Numbered from the stretch's first letter, positions 45,085 through 54,146 are shown. The stretch: 64,000 nt of DNA from Arthrobacter sp. B3I9 (GCF_030816935.1 NZ_JAUSYO010000001.1:310001-374000), one strand, 5' to 3'. Translations and numbers: made by a program. The notes: generated by a model not told the origin, from the sequence alone.

Positions 45085-46398
45085 ATGCCTACCCATGCCA
45101 GTGCCACTGCCCACATCCAGGACCTGGGCGCATACGTCTCCGCGTCGCCGTCCAGTTTCCATGCCGTCCAGGAGGCGGCGCGCCGGCTGGATGAGGCCGG
45201 TTTCACCGTGCTGGACGAAATGCAGCCCTGGGACGAATCGGCAGGCAAGGCCGGCAAGCACTACGTGATCCGCGACGGCGCCCTGATCGCCTGGGTGATA
45301 CCCGAGGGCGCCGGCCCCACCACCGCCTTCAACATCCTGGGCGCCCACACGGATTCGCCCTCCTTCAAACTCAAGCCCAAGCCGACCACCGGAAAGTTCG
45401 GCTGGCTGCAGGCCGGCGTCGAGGTCTACGGAGGGCCGCTGCTCAACTCCTGGCTGGACCGGGAACTGCAGCTCGCCGGGCGGCTCGTCATGCTTGACGG
45501 CACACAACACTTGACCGCCACGGGGCCGCTGCTCCGCTTCCCCCAACTGGCCATCCACCTTGACCGCGCCGTGAACGACGGGCTGGTTCTGGACAAGCAG
45601 CAGCACATGAACCCCGTCTTCGGCCTTGGCGATCCAGCCGGGGAGGACCTGCTGGCATTGCTCGCAGCACGGGTCGGGTCGGCGAAGGTCGATCCGGCGA
45701 AGATCGGCGGCTACGACGTCGTGATCGCGGACACCCAGGCGCCCGCCGTCTTCGGCGCAAAGAACGAGTTCTTCGCCTCTGGCCGGCTGGACAACCTCTC
45801 CTCAACCCACGCCGGGCTCCAGGCCCTGATCGCCCATGCCCAGTCCACGCTGCCGGCGGACGCGCCGATCGCCGTTCTGGCGGCTTTCGACCACGAGGAA
45901 ATCGGGTCCGCGTCCCGCTCCGGCGCCTGCGGACCCATCCTGGAGGACGTCCTGGTGCGGATCTCCGATGGCCTCGGGGCCTCGGCGAGCCAGCGGCGGC
46001 AGGCGTTTGCGGCGTCGTTCTGTGTCTCTGCCGACGCCGGCCACGCTATACACCCGAACTACCCCGAGCGGCACGACCCCGCCAACCGCCCCGCACTCAA
46101 CGGCGGCCCGCTGCTGAAAATCAACGCCAACCAGCGCTACGCCACCGACGCTCCGGGGGCCGCCCTCTGGGCGCGCCTGTGCACCGAAGCAGGGATCCCC
46201 TACCAGGAGTTCGTCTCCAACAACGTGATGCCCTGCGGCTCCACCATCGGCCCGCTCACCGCTACCCGTTTAGGGATCAGGACGGTCGACGTCGGCGTGC
46301 CCCTGCTTTCGATGCACTCCGCCCGCGAGCTCTGCGGAGTCGAGGACCCCTACCGGCTGGCCAAGGTGACGGAGTATTTCTTCCGAACGGCGGCATAG
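45085..46398 (+). CDS. M18-family aminopeptidase
   Basis: A 437-residue zinc aminopeptidase of the M18 (aspartyl aminopeptidase-like) family. It shows GAHTDSPSFKLKP with metal-binding His and Asp, FDHEEIGSASRSGA with the Glu pair and LSMHSARELCG near the end, all typical. It removes N-terminal residues from peptides in the cytosol; members act on acidic or neutral residues. The start ATG 45085 lies about 80 bp after the palindrome array. Confidence 0.92.
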   Translation: MPTHASATAHIQDLGAYVSASPSSFHAVQEAARRLDEAGFTVLDEMQPWDESAGKAGKHYVIRDGALIAWVIPEGAGPTTAFNILGAHTDSPSFKLKPKPTTGKFGWLQAGVEVYGGPLLNSWLDRELQLAGRLVMLDGTQHLTATGPLLRFPQLAIHLDRAVNDGLVLDKQQHMNPVFGLGDPAGEDLLALLAARVGSAKVDPAKIGGYDVVIADTQAPAVFGAKNEFFASGRLDNLSSTHAGLQALIAHAQSTLPADAPIAVLAAFDHEEIGSASRSGACGPILEDVLVRISDGLGASASQRRQAFAASFCVSADAGHAIHPNYPERHDPANRPALNGGPLLKINANQRYATDAPGAALWARLCTEAGIPYQEFVSNNVMPCGSTIGPLTATRLGIRTVDVGVPLLSMHSARELCGVEDPYRLAKVTEYFFRTAA

Positions 46399-46452
46399 GC
46401 CTCCGCTGCCCCGGCTCCGCGGCCGGGTGAGCGCCCGGCCCTGCCGGCCGGG

Positions 46453-47136
46453 CTAGGCGGCGAGCCCGATCACAAGGTTGATGGTGGCCGCCAGGATGAC
46501 CGTGCCGAAGACGTAGGAGAGCAGGCTGTGCTTGAGGGCCTCGGCGCGGATGCCGTGGTTCTGCAGGGCCGTGTCCGACACCTGGTAGGTCATGCCCAGG
46601 CTCGTTGCGAGGTAGGCGAAGTCCGTGTACTGCGGCGGCCGCTTCTGGTTGAAGTCCACTCCGCCCACCTCGGAGCCGGCTTTCCGCCCGGTGCTGTAGT
46701 ACAACTGGGCGTAGCGCAGGGTGAAAAGCGTCTGGACCAGCATCCATGACAAAGCCACGGAGGCGAGGGCCAACAGTCCGCCGCCGAGCCGGGTCAGGCC
46801 CTCCGAGTTGTTATGGGAGTCAGCGACGACGGCTCCCACCGCCGCAAGGCTGGCCACGTTCGCGGCCAGGATCAGCAGGTCCGTGGCGCCCCGCGACGGA
46901 TCCTCCGCGGTGGCATGGGAACGTGTCTGCTCCGGGTCCATGCGTCCGATCACCAGCCACACCCAGACCAGATAGGTCAGCGCGGCGACGTCCCAGAAGA
47001 TCGTGGGAGCCTGCACCCAGCGGCCGGTGAGGGCGGCGGCGGTGGCGGCGGCCAGCCCGGCCAGCAGCATGACGGCGAAGCGCAGGCGGCTCCTGCGCGT
47101 GGGCACGGTACCTCGGGAGGCGGATCCGGTGTTCAT
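46453..47136 (-). CDS. DUF1345 family membrane protein
   Basis: A 227-residue integral membrane protein with about five segments, resembling DUF1345 (EVLY/FTLRYAQLYYS motif seen as LFTLRYAQLYYSTGR and VDFNQKRPPQYTDFAYLATSLGMTYQ). The family function is not known. The ATG at 47136 was chosen because it gives MNTGSASRGTVPTRRSRL before the first membrane segment; the frame extends further upstream without family resemblance. It converges with the M18 gene. Confidence 0.8.
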   Translation of the reverse strand: MNTGSASRGTVPTRRSRLRFAVMLLAGLAAATAAALTGRWVQAPTIFWDVAALTYLVWVWLVIGRMDPEQTRSHATAEDPSRGATDLLILAANVASLAAVGAVVADSHNNSEGLTRLGGGLLALASVALSWMLVQTLFTLRYAQLYYSTGRKAGSEVGGVDFNQKRPPQYTDFAYLATSLGMTYQVSDTALQNHGIRAEALKHSLLSYVFGTVILAATINLVIGLAA

Positions 47137-47444
47137 TCCCCGATCATGGCACGCTGCCCGCTGCCGGCGTCTTCCGCCGGCCCACCGGGGCCGCTGTCGC
47201 CCACCGGCCCGTCGCCGGCCGCGCCGGTTGTCCACATGGCGGCCGGCGTCCTTCCGGAACGGTTGTGAAGCCCGTACGGTGGGGCCAAGGAATCGCGGAA
47301 AGCACCCCGCATGCACTAAGCTATTGAAGTCTGTGCTGCGCCCTGCCCCCGTTCCGGGGGTGTTGCGACGCGCTAGGCACCGCAAATGAACCTCCTGTTA
47401 CGGAAATGCCGTAACCGCTTAGCCCAAAGGAGGTGGGTTCACAT
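47137..47444 (+). promoter_or_regulatory. rpsF leader with SD-masking stem
   Basis: The 308-bp interval between DUF1345 (minus) and rpsF (plus) holds no other gene. Near its end ACCTCCT (47390-47396) can pair with AGGAGGT (47428-47434), which includes the rpsF ribosome-binding site, enclosing a strong hairpin GTTACGG/CCGTAAC (47397-47415). In bacteria S6:S18 bind a structured motif in the rpsF leader; whether this stem matches that motif in detail was not verified. Confidence 0.55.
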
Positions 47445-47750
47445 ATGCGTCCTTATGAATTGATGGTAATCATCGACCCCGAGGTCGAAGAGCGTACCGT
47501 TGAGCCAACGCTTCAGAAGTTCCTGAGTGTCATCACCAACGATGGTGGAACCATCGAAAAGGTTGACATCTGGGGCCGTCGTCGCCTGGCCTACGAAATC
47601 CAGAAGAAGTCTGAGGGTATCTACGCCGTGGTGAACTTCACCGCTGAGCCGGCTACCGCCAAGGAACTTGACCGCCAGCTGAGTCTCAACGAGACCATCA
47701 TGCGCACCAAGATCACTCGCCCCGAGGTACAGAAGGTCGTTGCTGAGTAA
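47445..47750 (+). CDS. rpsF: 30S ribosomal protein S6
   Basis: A 101-residue S6 with [21 protein letters not shown] at the start and the alpha/beta fold pattern ([18 protein letters not shown]). It pairs with S18 on the platform of the small subunit. ATG 47445 lies nine bases behind AAAGGAGGT; GTG 47433 inside the site is rejected. First gene of rpsF-ssb-rpsR-rplI. Confidence 0.97.
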   Translation: MRPYELMVIIDPEVEERTVEPTLQKFLSVITNDGGTIEKVDIWGRRRLAYEIQKKSEGIYAVVNFTAEPATAKELDRQLSLNETIMRTKITRPEVQKVVAE

Positions 47751-47805
47751 TCTCAGCCCCGGTTTTCACACTTCAACCCCGCAGGAACGAACAAGGAGGC
47801 AGTAG

Positions 47806-48393
47806 ATGGCAGGCGAAACCACTATTACGGTCATCGGTAATCTCACCAATGACCCCGAACTGAGGTTCACACCGTCCGGTTCGGCAGTAGCGAACTTCAC
47901 CATCGCTTCTACTCCCCGCACTTTCGACCGCCAGTCCAATGAGTGGAAGGACGGGGAAACCCTGTTCCTCCGCGCGTCGGTATGGCGCGAAGCAGCCGAA
48001 AACGTCGCCGAGTCCCTCACCAAGGGCATGCGGGTGATCGTTTCCGGCCGCCTGAAGAGCCGTTCCTACGAAACCAAGGAAGGCGAGAAGCGCACCGTTA
48101 TCGAGCTGGAAGTCGACGAAATCGGCCCCAGCCTGCGCTACGCCAACGCCAAGGTCAACCGCACCCAGCGCTCCGGCGGTGGGGGTGCCGGAAACGGCTC
48201 CCAGGGCGGCTTCGGCGGCGGCAACAGCGGCGGTGGCTTCGGTGGCGGCTCTGGTGGAAACCAGGGCGGCAATTCCGGCGGAACCTGGGGCGGCAACCAG
48301 CCCGCACAGCAGGATGACCCCTGGGCTACGCCCGGTGTCAGCAATGCTGGTGGCGGCTGGGGCAACGGCCCGGATTCCGAACCTCCCTTCTAA
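47806..48393 (+). CDS. ssb: Single-stranded DNA-binding protein
   Basis: A 195-residue SSB. The OB fold covers about residues 1-110 ([43 protein letters not shown]), followed by a Gly/Asn/Gln-rich disordered tail (about 120-185) with GG repeats and the acidic protein-interaction tip DSEPPF at the end. It protects single strands and recruits replication and repair enzymes. It lies between rpsF and rpsR as in most bacteria. Confidence 0.97.
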   Translation: MAGETTITVIGNLTNDPELRFTPSGSAVANFTIASTPRTFDRQSNEWKDGETLFLRASVWREAAENVAESLTKGMRVIVSGRLKSRSYETKEGEKRTVIELEVDEIGPSLRYANAKVNRTQRSGGGGAGNGSQGGFGGGNSGGGFGGGSGGNQGGNSGGTWGGNQPAQQDDPWATPGVSNAGGGWGNGPDSEPPF

Positions 48394-48475
48394 ACAACAT
48401 TTAAAGGTTCAACGCCGACCCTGACGGCCCGCCCAAAAGGCGGACTCCCGCAGGCCAGCGTCGGATCACCACCAT

Positions 48476-48497
48476 CCCGTGGATCAATGTCCACGGG
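48476..48497 (+). promoter_or_regulatory. Hairpin between ssb and rpsR
   Basis: CCCGTGGA (48476-48483), six-base loop TCAATG, TCCACGGG (48490-48497) form an eight-bp perfect stem about 24 bp before the rpsR start. The next bases GGCTCC can pair with the ribosome-binding region AGGAGC. It may tune rpsR translation. Confidence 0.5.
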
Positions 48498-48520
48498 CTC
48501 CATCGAATAGGAGCTCCACG

Positions 48521-48760
48521 ATGGCTAAGGCTGAACTCCGTAAGCCCAAACCAAAGTCCAACCCCTTGAAGGCCGCTGACATCACTGTCATCGACTACAA
48601 GGACGTAGCATTGCTGCGCAAGTTCATCTCCGACCGCGGAAAGATCCGCGCCCGTCGCGTCACTGGCGTCACGGTGCAGGAACAGCGCAAGATCGCCCAG
48701 GCAATCAAGAACGCCCGCGAAGTTGCTCTGCTGCCTTACTCCGGCGCTGGCCGCGGCTAA
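48521..48760 (+). CDS. rpsR: 30S ribosomal protein S18
   Basis: A 79-residue basic S18 with the family core [21 protein letters not shown] and [21 protein letters not shown]. It forms a dimer with S6 on the platform. ATG 48521 follows AGGAGCTCC; an upstream frame to 48479 is not used by the family. rplI follows after 17 bp. Confidence 0.96.
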   Translation: MAKAELRKPKPKSNPLKAADITVIDYKDVALLRKFISDRGKIRARRVTGVTVQEQRKIAQAIKNAREVALLPYSGAGRG

Positions 48761-48777
48761 GGAAGGGATTAACTAAC

Positions 48778-49230
48778 ATGGCAAAGCTCATTCTGACCCA
48801 CGAAGTAACCGGTCTCGGTGCTGCTGGCGATGTTGTCGAGGTCAAGGACGGTTACGCACGTAACTTCCTGCTGCCCCGCGGCTTCGCTCTGACCTGGTCC
48901 AAGGGTGGCGAGAAGCAGGTTGAGTCCATCAAGACTGCCCGCGTTGCCCGCGAGCACGCTTCCCTGGAAGATGCTCAGAAGCAGGCAGCTGCACTCTCCT
49001 CCAAGCCGGTCAAGCTCGTCGTCAAGGCTGGCGAGACCGGACGCCTGTTCGGCACCGTCAAGCAGGCCGACGTGGCCGACGCCGTTGAGGCCGCTGGCCT
49101 TGGCAGCATCGACAAGCGCAAGGTTGAACTGCCGGCACACATCAAGTCGGTCGGTTCCTACCAGGCCAACGTCCGGCTGCACGCCGACGTTGCCGCTGTG
49201 ATCGAACTCGACGTAGTCGCAGGCAAGTAG
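48778..49230 (+). CDS. rplI: 50S ribosomal protein L9
   Basis: A 150-residue L9: N-terminal domain [28 protein letters not shown] (known rRNA-binding motif), central helix and C-terminal beta domain ending ELDVVAGK. Last gene of the S6-SSB-S18-L9 operon; a hairpin follows at 49261. Confidence 0.97.
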   Translation: MAKLILTHEVTGLGAAGDVVEVKDGYARNFLLPRGFALTWSKGGEKQVESIKTARVAREHASLEDAQKQAAALSSKPVKLVVKAGETGRLFGTVKQADVADAVEAAGLGSIDKRKVELPAHIKSVGSYQANVRLHADVAAVIELDVVAGK

Positions 49231-49260
49231 CCCTCACCGGCTAGCAGCCTGGTCTGCTGG

Positions 49261-49307
49261 AAGGCCCCCGCAGTCGGTTCCCCCGAGGAACCCGGCTCGG
49301 GGGCCTT
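49261..49307 (+). terminator. Terminator-like nested hairpin after rplI
   Basis: AAGGCCCCCG (49261-49270) pairs with CGGGGGCCTT (49298-49307), enclosing a second stem GGTTCC/GGAACC. It lies 30 bp after the rplI stop codon, with CTGTCGTT following. It also faces the end of the convergent DUF1801 gene, so it may act in both directions. Confidence 0.7.
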
Positions 49308-49371
49308 CTGTCGTTAAATCCGGCACCACGCGTCCCCCCGGCGGCGGGCCCGGCGCTGCGGTCCCTGCTGC

Positions 49372-49806
49372 CTAGGCCTGATGCAGCGCCGTGGTCACAT
49401 GCCGGTAGCCGAGCCGGACGAGCTCCGCCAGCACAGCCTCGTCGACGTCGTCGAGTTTGTTGACATAGAGGCAGCCCGCCCCTGTCTTGTGCTTGCCCAG
49501 CCGGCCCAGCAGTGCGGCGGACTCCTGGCCGTAGGTCAGGCCGTACAGGGAAAGGCTTCCCTTCCGGGGCGAGAAACCCACGGCCGCGGCATCGCCCTCG
49601 CGGCCGGTGGCGTACTTGTAGTGGTACCGGCCGAAGCCCACAATCGTGGGACCCCACATCTGTGCCGGTTCGCCGGTGATGCCGGACATCAGGTCGAGCA
49701 GCCGGTAGGCGTCGGCCCGACGGACCGGATGTTCGACGGCGGCCAGGAACGCCCCCACGGACGCCTCGGTCGGCTGGGTCTTGTTCTGGTCCTTGTGTGC
49801 CGCCAT
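49372..49806 (-). CDS. DUF1801 domain-containing protein
   Basis: A 144-residue soluble protein of the DUF1801 (YdhG-like) family: RADAYRLLDLMSGITGEPAQMWGPTIVGFG, GFSPRKGSLSLYG and GCLYVNKLDDVDEAVLAELV. No function is established. ATG 49806 is chosen; a longer reading frame upstream lacks family resemblance. It converges with rplI. Confidence 0.82.
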   Translation of the reverse strand: MAAHKDQNKTQPTEASVGAFLAAVEHPVRRADAYRLLDLMSGITGEPAQMWGPTIVGFGRYHYKYATGREGDAAAVGFSPRKGSLSLYGLTYGQESAALLGRLGKHKTGAGCLYVNKLDDVDEAVLAELVRLGYRHVTTALHQA

Positions 49807-50030
49807 GGGTGCAGTCTGACAGAGTGCGGGCACCTTATCAGGCGCGCGCGGTTGCCCGCGGCCCTGTGTCCCGGTTGCCCTATCGGTTGTGGCTGCCATT
49901 CCGCGGCCAAAGCGCCCAAAGTGACAGGGCAACGGGGAGCGGGAATAAACGGTGCAGGCCGCCGCTTCTAGAGATAGATGCAAACGCATGCAAACGGCCC
50001 GACCGGCCGTATGACACCCAAGGAGCACCC

Positions 50031-50657
50031 GTGGAAACCCGCCGAATCACCGTTCTCTCCGCCGGACTCGGCGTCCCGTCGTCGAGCCGCCTCCTGGCGG
50101 ACCAGCTGGCAGCCTCGGCCGAACGGCAACTGGCGGCAGCGGGATACGCCGTCACCGTTGACGTCGTCGAACTCCGGGATCTCGCCGTGGACATCGCCCA
50201 CAATTTCGTGACCGGCTACGCGGCGCCCCGCCTGGCCGAAGTGATCGCCGGCATCGACGCCGCCGACGGCATCATAGCCGTCAGCCCCGTCTTCAGCGCC
50301 TCCTACAGCGGCCTGTTCAAGTCCTTCATCGACGTGCTGGATCCCAAGTCGCTGGAAGGCAAGGCCGTCCTGCTGGGCGCCACCGCCGGCACGGACCGGC
50401 ATCAGATGGTCCTGGACTTCGCAATGCGGCCGCTGTTCACCTATCTGCGCACCAGGGTCGCCGCCACTGCCGTCTTTGCCGGCCCGCAGGACTGGGGAAA
50501 CAACGACGGCGGCGGGTCACCCCTCTCGGCACGGATCGACGCCGCGGCGGGCGAGTTTGCCGCCCTGTTGCAGGGCACCCAGCCGCAGCAGAAGCCGGCG
50601 CCCCTGGAGTCGGTGCCCTTCGAGCAGCTGCTCGCCGGCATCTCCGGCGGCCGGTAG
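50031..50657 (+). CDS. NADPH-dependent FMN reductase family protein (CE1759 type)
   Basis: A 208-residue flavodoxin-like reductase: the N-terminal loop SAGLGVPSSSRLLADQL, the second motif ADGIIAVSPVFSASYSGLFKSFID and GKAVLLGATAGT typical of the NADPH-dependent FMN reductase family. It may reduce flavins, quinones or chromate. The GTG start at 50031 follows AAGGAGCACCC. The substrate is undefined. Confidence 0.85.
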   Translation: METRRITVLSAGLGVPSSSRLLADQLAASAERQLAAAGYAVTVDVVELRDLAVDIAHNFVTGYAAPRLAEVIAGIDAADGIIAVSPVFSASYSGLFKSFIDVLDPKSLEGKAVLLGATAGTDRHQMVLDFAMRPLFTYLRTRVAATAVFAGPQDWGNNDGGGSPLSARIDAAAGEFAALLQGTQPQQKPAPLESVPFEQLLAGISGGR

Positions 50658-50717
50658 CCCCGGCCGTCCGGCGCGACTCGTCCGAACCATTCCGGCCGCC
50701 CGCTCGTTGTCCGGGAC

Positions 50718-51047
50718 ATGAAGTGTCCTGTGGATTCAATAGACCTGATCATGAGCGAACGAAGCGGCGTCGAAATCGACTACTGTCCGCAATGCCGGGG
50801 GGTGTGGCTGGACCGCGGCGAGCTCGACAAGATCATTGACCGTGCGGCGGACGTGGGCGGGGCTGCGGCCCCGGTGGCCCCGCCGCAGGGGCACCTTCCG
50901 CCCCCGCTGTACAACGTCGCGCCGCCCCGGGACGACCGCCGCTATGACGAGCGCCGGGACCGTCCCCGTTATGACCAGCCGAGGTACGACGACCGCCGGC
51001 GGCCCAAGAAGAAGGAAAGCTGGCTCGGGGAGATCTTCGACTTCTAG
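50718..51047 (+). CDS. zf-TFIIB domain-containing protein
   Basis: A 109-residue protein with an N-terminal zinc-ribbon (MKCPVDSIDLIMSERSGVEI, YCPQCRGVWLDRGELDKII) and a highly charged, Arg/Asp/Tyr-rich tail ending KKKESWLGEIFDF. The family is widely distributed but without known function. The tail contains DDRR/RYD repeats and looks disordered. Confidence 0.85.
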   Translation: MKCPVDSIDLIMSERSGVEIDYCPQCRGVWLDRGELDKIIDRAADVGGAAAPVAPPQGHLPPPLYNVAPPRDDRRYDERRDRPRYDQPRYDDRRRPKKKESWLGEIFDF

Positions 51048-51123
51048 CCGGCGATCCTGCACAGTGCCCGTCCGCCGGCGGAACCCGCGAAACGTTCCCC
51101 GGCGGCCGGCCGGGGCCGGCGAG

Positions 51124-51696
51124 TCAGTCGTCCAGCAGGGCGATGAACTCCAACGCCTGCTTCATGGAGATATCCGAGTGGCGGGTCAGCGCTGTGGCCG
51201 CCGCCTCCGTGTCGCCGCTCCTGGCAAGAGTGCGGATCCGGCCGTAGATCTCATCGTTGAGCATGTTGCTGCTGACCTCGCGCGTGACGTCACCCTTGCT
51301 GGCGATGGCACGGTAGCGGTACGGGAAGCGCTGCGGCGTGTCGTCCTCGTCGTCGGCAGGGGCCGGCTCGGAAGCAGGCGGCCGGAACGGCTGCGGGTGG
51401 GCCGCCAGAGCCCCAACGGCGTCGCGGGAGGCACGCAGGCCCTCGCCCGTGGACTCAAAGTACAGTTTGATGGCTGCCATGGCCTGTCCCTGCGCGATGA
51501 GGGCGTAGAGGCGCCGGTGCTGTTCCTGGTCCAGCCTGGCGGCGGCCGTTCGCGCCAGCTCGACGGGATCCCGGGGGGACTCTGGCTCTGAACCCGGCTG
51601 GACCTTGGCCGCGCGCCGGCCGATCGCCTTGGCCGCCAGCAGCACGCCGGCTCCGACGAGTGCCAGGATCAGGACGGGGATGATCAGGGATTCCAT
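51124..51696 (-). CDS. Membrane-anchored protein with two L7/L12-like helical motifs
   Basis: A 190-residue protein with one N-terminal membrane helix (ESLIIPVLILALVGAGVLLAAKAI). The cytosolic part contains two copies of a motif like the ribosomal L7/L12 C-terminal domain: LYALIAQGQAMAAIKLYFEST followed by GEGLRASRDAVGAL, and a more diverged one near the end (IRTLARSGDTEAAATALTRH). No function is known. It lies four bases downstream of a similar protein on the same strand, so they are an operon. Confidence 0.75.
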   Translation of the reverse strand: MESLIIPVLILALVGAGVLLAAKAIGRRAAKVQPGSEPESPRDPVELARTAAARLDQEQHRRLYALIAQGQAMAAIKLYFESTGEGLRASRDAVGALAAHPQPFRPPASEPAPADDEDDTPQRFPYRYRAIASKGDVTREVSSNMLNDEIYGRIRTLARSGDTEAAATALTRHSDISMKQALEFIALLDD

Positions 51697-51699
51697 GTA

Positions 51700-52104
51700 C
51701 TACAGCCGATCTACGTAACTCTTGGCGGTCAAGAGATCTGAGTGCGTCGCCTGGCGCAACAGCTTAATGGCCTGGACCTTCTTGCCGCTCCGGACCAACG
51801 ATTGCAGCTGCCCGGTTAGCTGGGGATTCAGTTGCCCGCCCGGCAGCGCCGGACTCTGATGGCCATGCTGAAACTGTTGTTGCTCGTTCTGGCTTGGACG
51901 TGTGACGGCGTCCACCCGGGCCCGCGCCGCCGTGGCCGCCTGGACCTGTGCCGCGTAGTGCGCCTGGGAGCGGGCCGCCAGCTCAAGCTGATAGCGCTCC
52001 GCGTCCGACATGCCGAAATCGCGGGGTCTGAGGGCCGTGGCGAAGGCCCACAGGACCGCCGCCAGGATGAGGGCGGGGAGGATGACCAGCAATACTTCGC
52101 CCAT
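51700..52104 (-). CDS. Membrane-anchored protein with L7/L12-like C-terminal motif
   Basis: A 134-residue protein: N-terminal membrane helix (GEVLLVILPALILAAVLWAFA), a helical region rich in Gln and Ala (about 30-90), and the C-terminal motif LQSLVRSGKKVQAIKLLRQ and TAKSYVDRL, which closely resembles the ribosomal L7/L12 C-terminal helices. The ATG at 52104 is used; an upstream ATG at 52137 would add 11 residues before the membrane helix. Function unknown. Confidence 0.75.
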   Translation of the reverse strand: MGEVLLVILPALILAAVLWAFATALRPRDFGMSDAERYQLELAARSQAHYAAQVQAATAARARVDAVTRPSQNEQQQFQHGHQSPALPGGQLNPQLTGQLQSLVRSGKKVQAIKLLRQATHSDLLTAKSYVDRL

Positions 52105-52760
52105 GCTTAGAGCATAAGCCAGATTGCGGTTGTTCACAGCAGGTTTCGGCGGCGCCCGTACACGGAGCAGGGCGCTTCGTCAATTCCGGCGCGGGCGTGA
52201 CTGACGTCACGAAATGCCCGTTTTTGGGCCCTTGTGTGCCTTCCCTTCGGACTGTGTATCCCCAGCGGCCGCCGCGGGCTGTGGATGAAAATAATCGGAA
52301 AAAGTTTTGTGTCCACAAGGTGAAGGCTACGTTTTCGCAGGTCAGGGCCCTATTGGGAGGCTAACTAATATTCTATCCACAGGACTTCCCACAGGCTGTG
52401 CACAAGCATGATGCGGAAGTGCACAGGTTATCCACAGCGCCGCGGCCCGTGCGGGTTGGTGCGGGCTCGGTGGGGGGATAGCGTAGCTGGAGACCGGGCG
52501 CCGGACGCGGACGGCCGGGAACTTGGACCCAGCTTCTTTGGCTCTCCGGTGTCCCTGAAGGGGTGCCCGGCACCGGTTTTCGGTGACGGCGACAGCACTG
52601 TCGGAGCCCCCTGATAGGACTGGGCTTGTCGGATACGCCGGGCCGGACGCCTCGGCTGGGCGCTTGGTCACCAAGGCGGCCACCACGTCATTCACCAGGC
52701 AGTTGGCTTATGAGGCCGGCGATGATCATCCGTCGCGGCACACGATAGAGGACGGCAGTT
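52105..52760. promoter_or_regulatory. dnaB upstream region with phased DnaA-box array
   Basis: The 656-bp interval before dnaB holds no recognised gene. DnaA-box-like sites are TGTGGATGA (52280-52288), GTGTCCACA (52309-52317), CTATCCACA (52373-52381), CTTCCCACA (52385-52393), CTGTGCACA (52396-52404), AAGTGCACA (52417-52425) and the perfect TTATCCACA (52428-52436). The last five start 12, 11, 21 and 11 bp apart, so they share one face of the helix and one orientation. DnaA control of dnaB transcription, or a DnaA-titrating locus, is inferred. Confidence 0.6.
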
Positions 52761-54143
52761 TTGTCAGTAACGCATCTGGATACACTCGAGGGCACGCGCG
52801 CATCCGAGGGCAGCCGCAGGCCGCCGCAGGACATCCCTGCGGAACAATCGGTGCTGGGCGGCATGATGCTGTCCAAGGACGCCATTGCCGACGTCGTCGA
52901 GATCCTGCGTGGCCAGGACTTTTACCGGCCGGCCCATGAGACGGTGTACGAGGCCATCATCGATCTTTACGGCCGCGGTGAACCTGCCGACGCTGTCACG
53001 GTCTCGGACGAACTGACAAAGCGCGGCGAAATCAACCGGATCGGCGGCCCGGCGTACCTGCACGAGCTGATCCAGACCGTCCCCACCGCCGCCAATGCGG
53101 GGTACTACGCCGAAATCGTCGCAGAGCGCGCGGTCCTGCGCCGCCTGGTGAATGCCGGAACCAAGATCGTGCAGCTCGGTTACGGGCAGGACGGTGAAGT
53201 GGAGGACCTGGTTAACCAGGCCCAGGCCGAGGTGTACGCCGTGGCCGAGCGCCGTACGGCGGAAGACTACGTCGTCCTCAAGGACGTCATGGAGTCCACC
53301 GTCGACGAGATCGAGGCCTCCGGCCACCGCGGGGAGGGAATGACGGGTGTTCCGACCGGCTTCTATGAGCTCGACGAACTGACCCACGGCCTGCATCCGG
53401 GCCAGATGATTGTCATCGCCGCGCGTCCGGCCGTCGGCAAGTCCACCTTCGCCCTGGACTTCGCGCGTTCGGCCGCAATCAAGAACAACCTCGCCACCGT
53501 CATGTTCTCACTGGAAATGGGCCGCAACGAGATCGCCATGCGCCTGCTGTCCGCCGAGGCGACCATCGGCCTCCAGGACCTCCGCAAGGGCACCATCAAG
53601 GATGAGCAGTGGTCCAAGATCGCGACCACTATGGGCCGGATGAATGACGCCCCGCTGTTCATTGACGACAGCCCCAACATGTCGCTGATGGAAATTCGTG
53701 CAAAGTGCCGCCGCCTCAAGCAGCAGCACGACCTCAAACTCGTGATCCTGGACTACCTGCAGCTGATGAGCTCCGGCAAGAAGGTGGAATCACGCCAGCA
53801 GGAAGTGTCCGAGTTTTCGCGTGCGCTGAAACTGCTCGCCAAGGAGCTACAGGTTCCCGTGATCGCCCTGTCGCAGCTGAACCGTGGCTCCGAGCAGCGC
53901 CAGGACAAACGGCCAATGGTCTCCGACCTGCGCGAGTCCGGCTCCATCGAGCAGGACGCCGACATGGTCATCCTGCTGCACCGCGAGGATGTCTATGACA
54001 AGGAATCCCCGCGTGCCGGCGAAGCGGACATCCTCATCGCCAAGCACCGTAACGGCCCGACCAAGGACATAGTGGTGGCGTTCCAGGGCCACTACTCACG
54101 CTTTGCCAACATGGCCGCCGACGCGGGCGGCGGCGGCTTCTAA
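52761..54143 (+). CDS. dnaB: Replicative DNA helicase DnaB
   Basis: A 460-residue helicase without intein. The N-terminal domain (about 20-125, PPQDIPAEQSVLGGMML) is followed by the RecA-like C-terminal domain from about residue 190 with Walker A AARPAVGKSTFALD, LEMGRNEIAMRLLS and Walker B LKLVILDYLQLM, and the arginine-finger segment SDLRESGSIEQDAD. The hexamer unwinds DNA at the fork. It starts with TTG (52761). It ends three bases from the convergent thioesterase gene. Confidence 0.97.
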   Translation: MSVTHLDTLEGTRASEGSRRPPQDIPAEQSVLGGMMLSKDAIADVVEILRGQDFYRPAHETVYEAIIDLYGRGEPADAVTVSDELTKRGEINRIGGPAYLHELIQTVPTAANAGYYAEIVAERAVLRRLVNAGTKIVQLGYGQDGEVEDLVNQAQAEVYAVAERRTAEDYVVLKDVMESTVDEIEASGHRGEGMTGVPTGFYELDELTHGLHPGQMIVIAARPAVGKSTFALDFARSAAIKNNLATVMFSLEMGRNEIAMRLLSAEATIGLQDLRKGTIKDEQWSKIATTMGRMNDAPLFIDDSPNMSLMEIRAKCRRLKQQHDLKLVILDYLQLMSSGKKVESRQQEVSEFSRALKLLAKELQVPVIALSQLNRGSEQRQDKRPMVSDLRESGSIEQDADMVILLHREDVYDKESPRAGEADILIAKHRNGPTKDIVVAFQGHYSRFANMAADAGGGGF

Positions 54144-54146
54144 CGT

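Noticed and set aside
44524..45606. Minus-strand open frame of 360 codons over the palindrome array
   Set aside because: It overlaps both the permease end and the aminopeptidase start, and its composition follows the repeats. No family motif.
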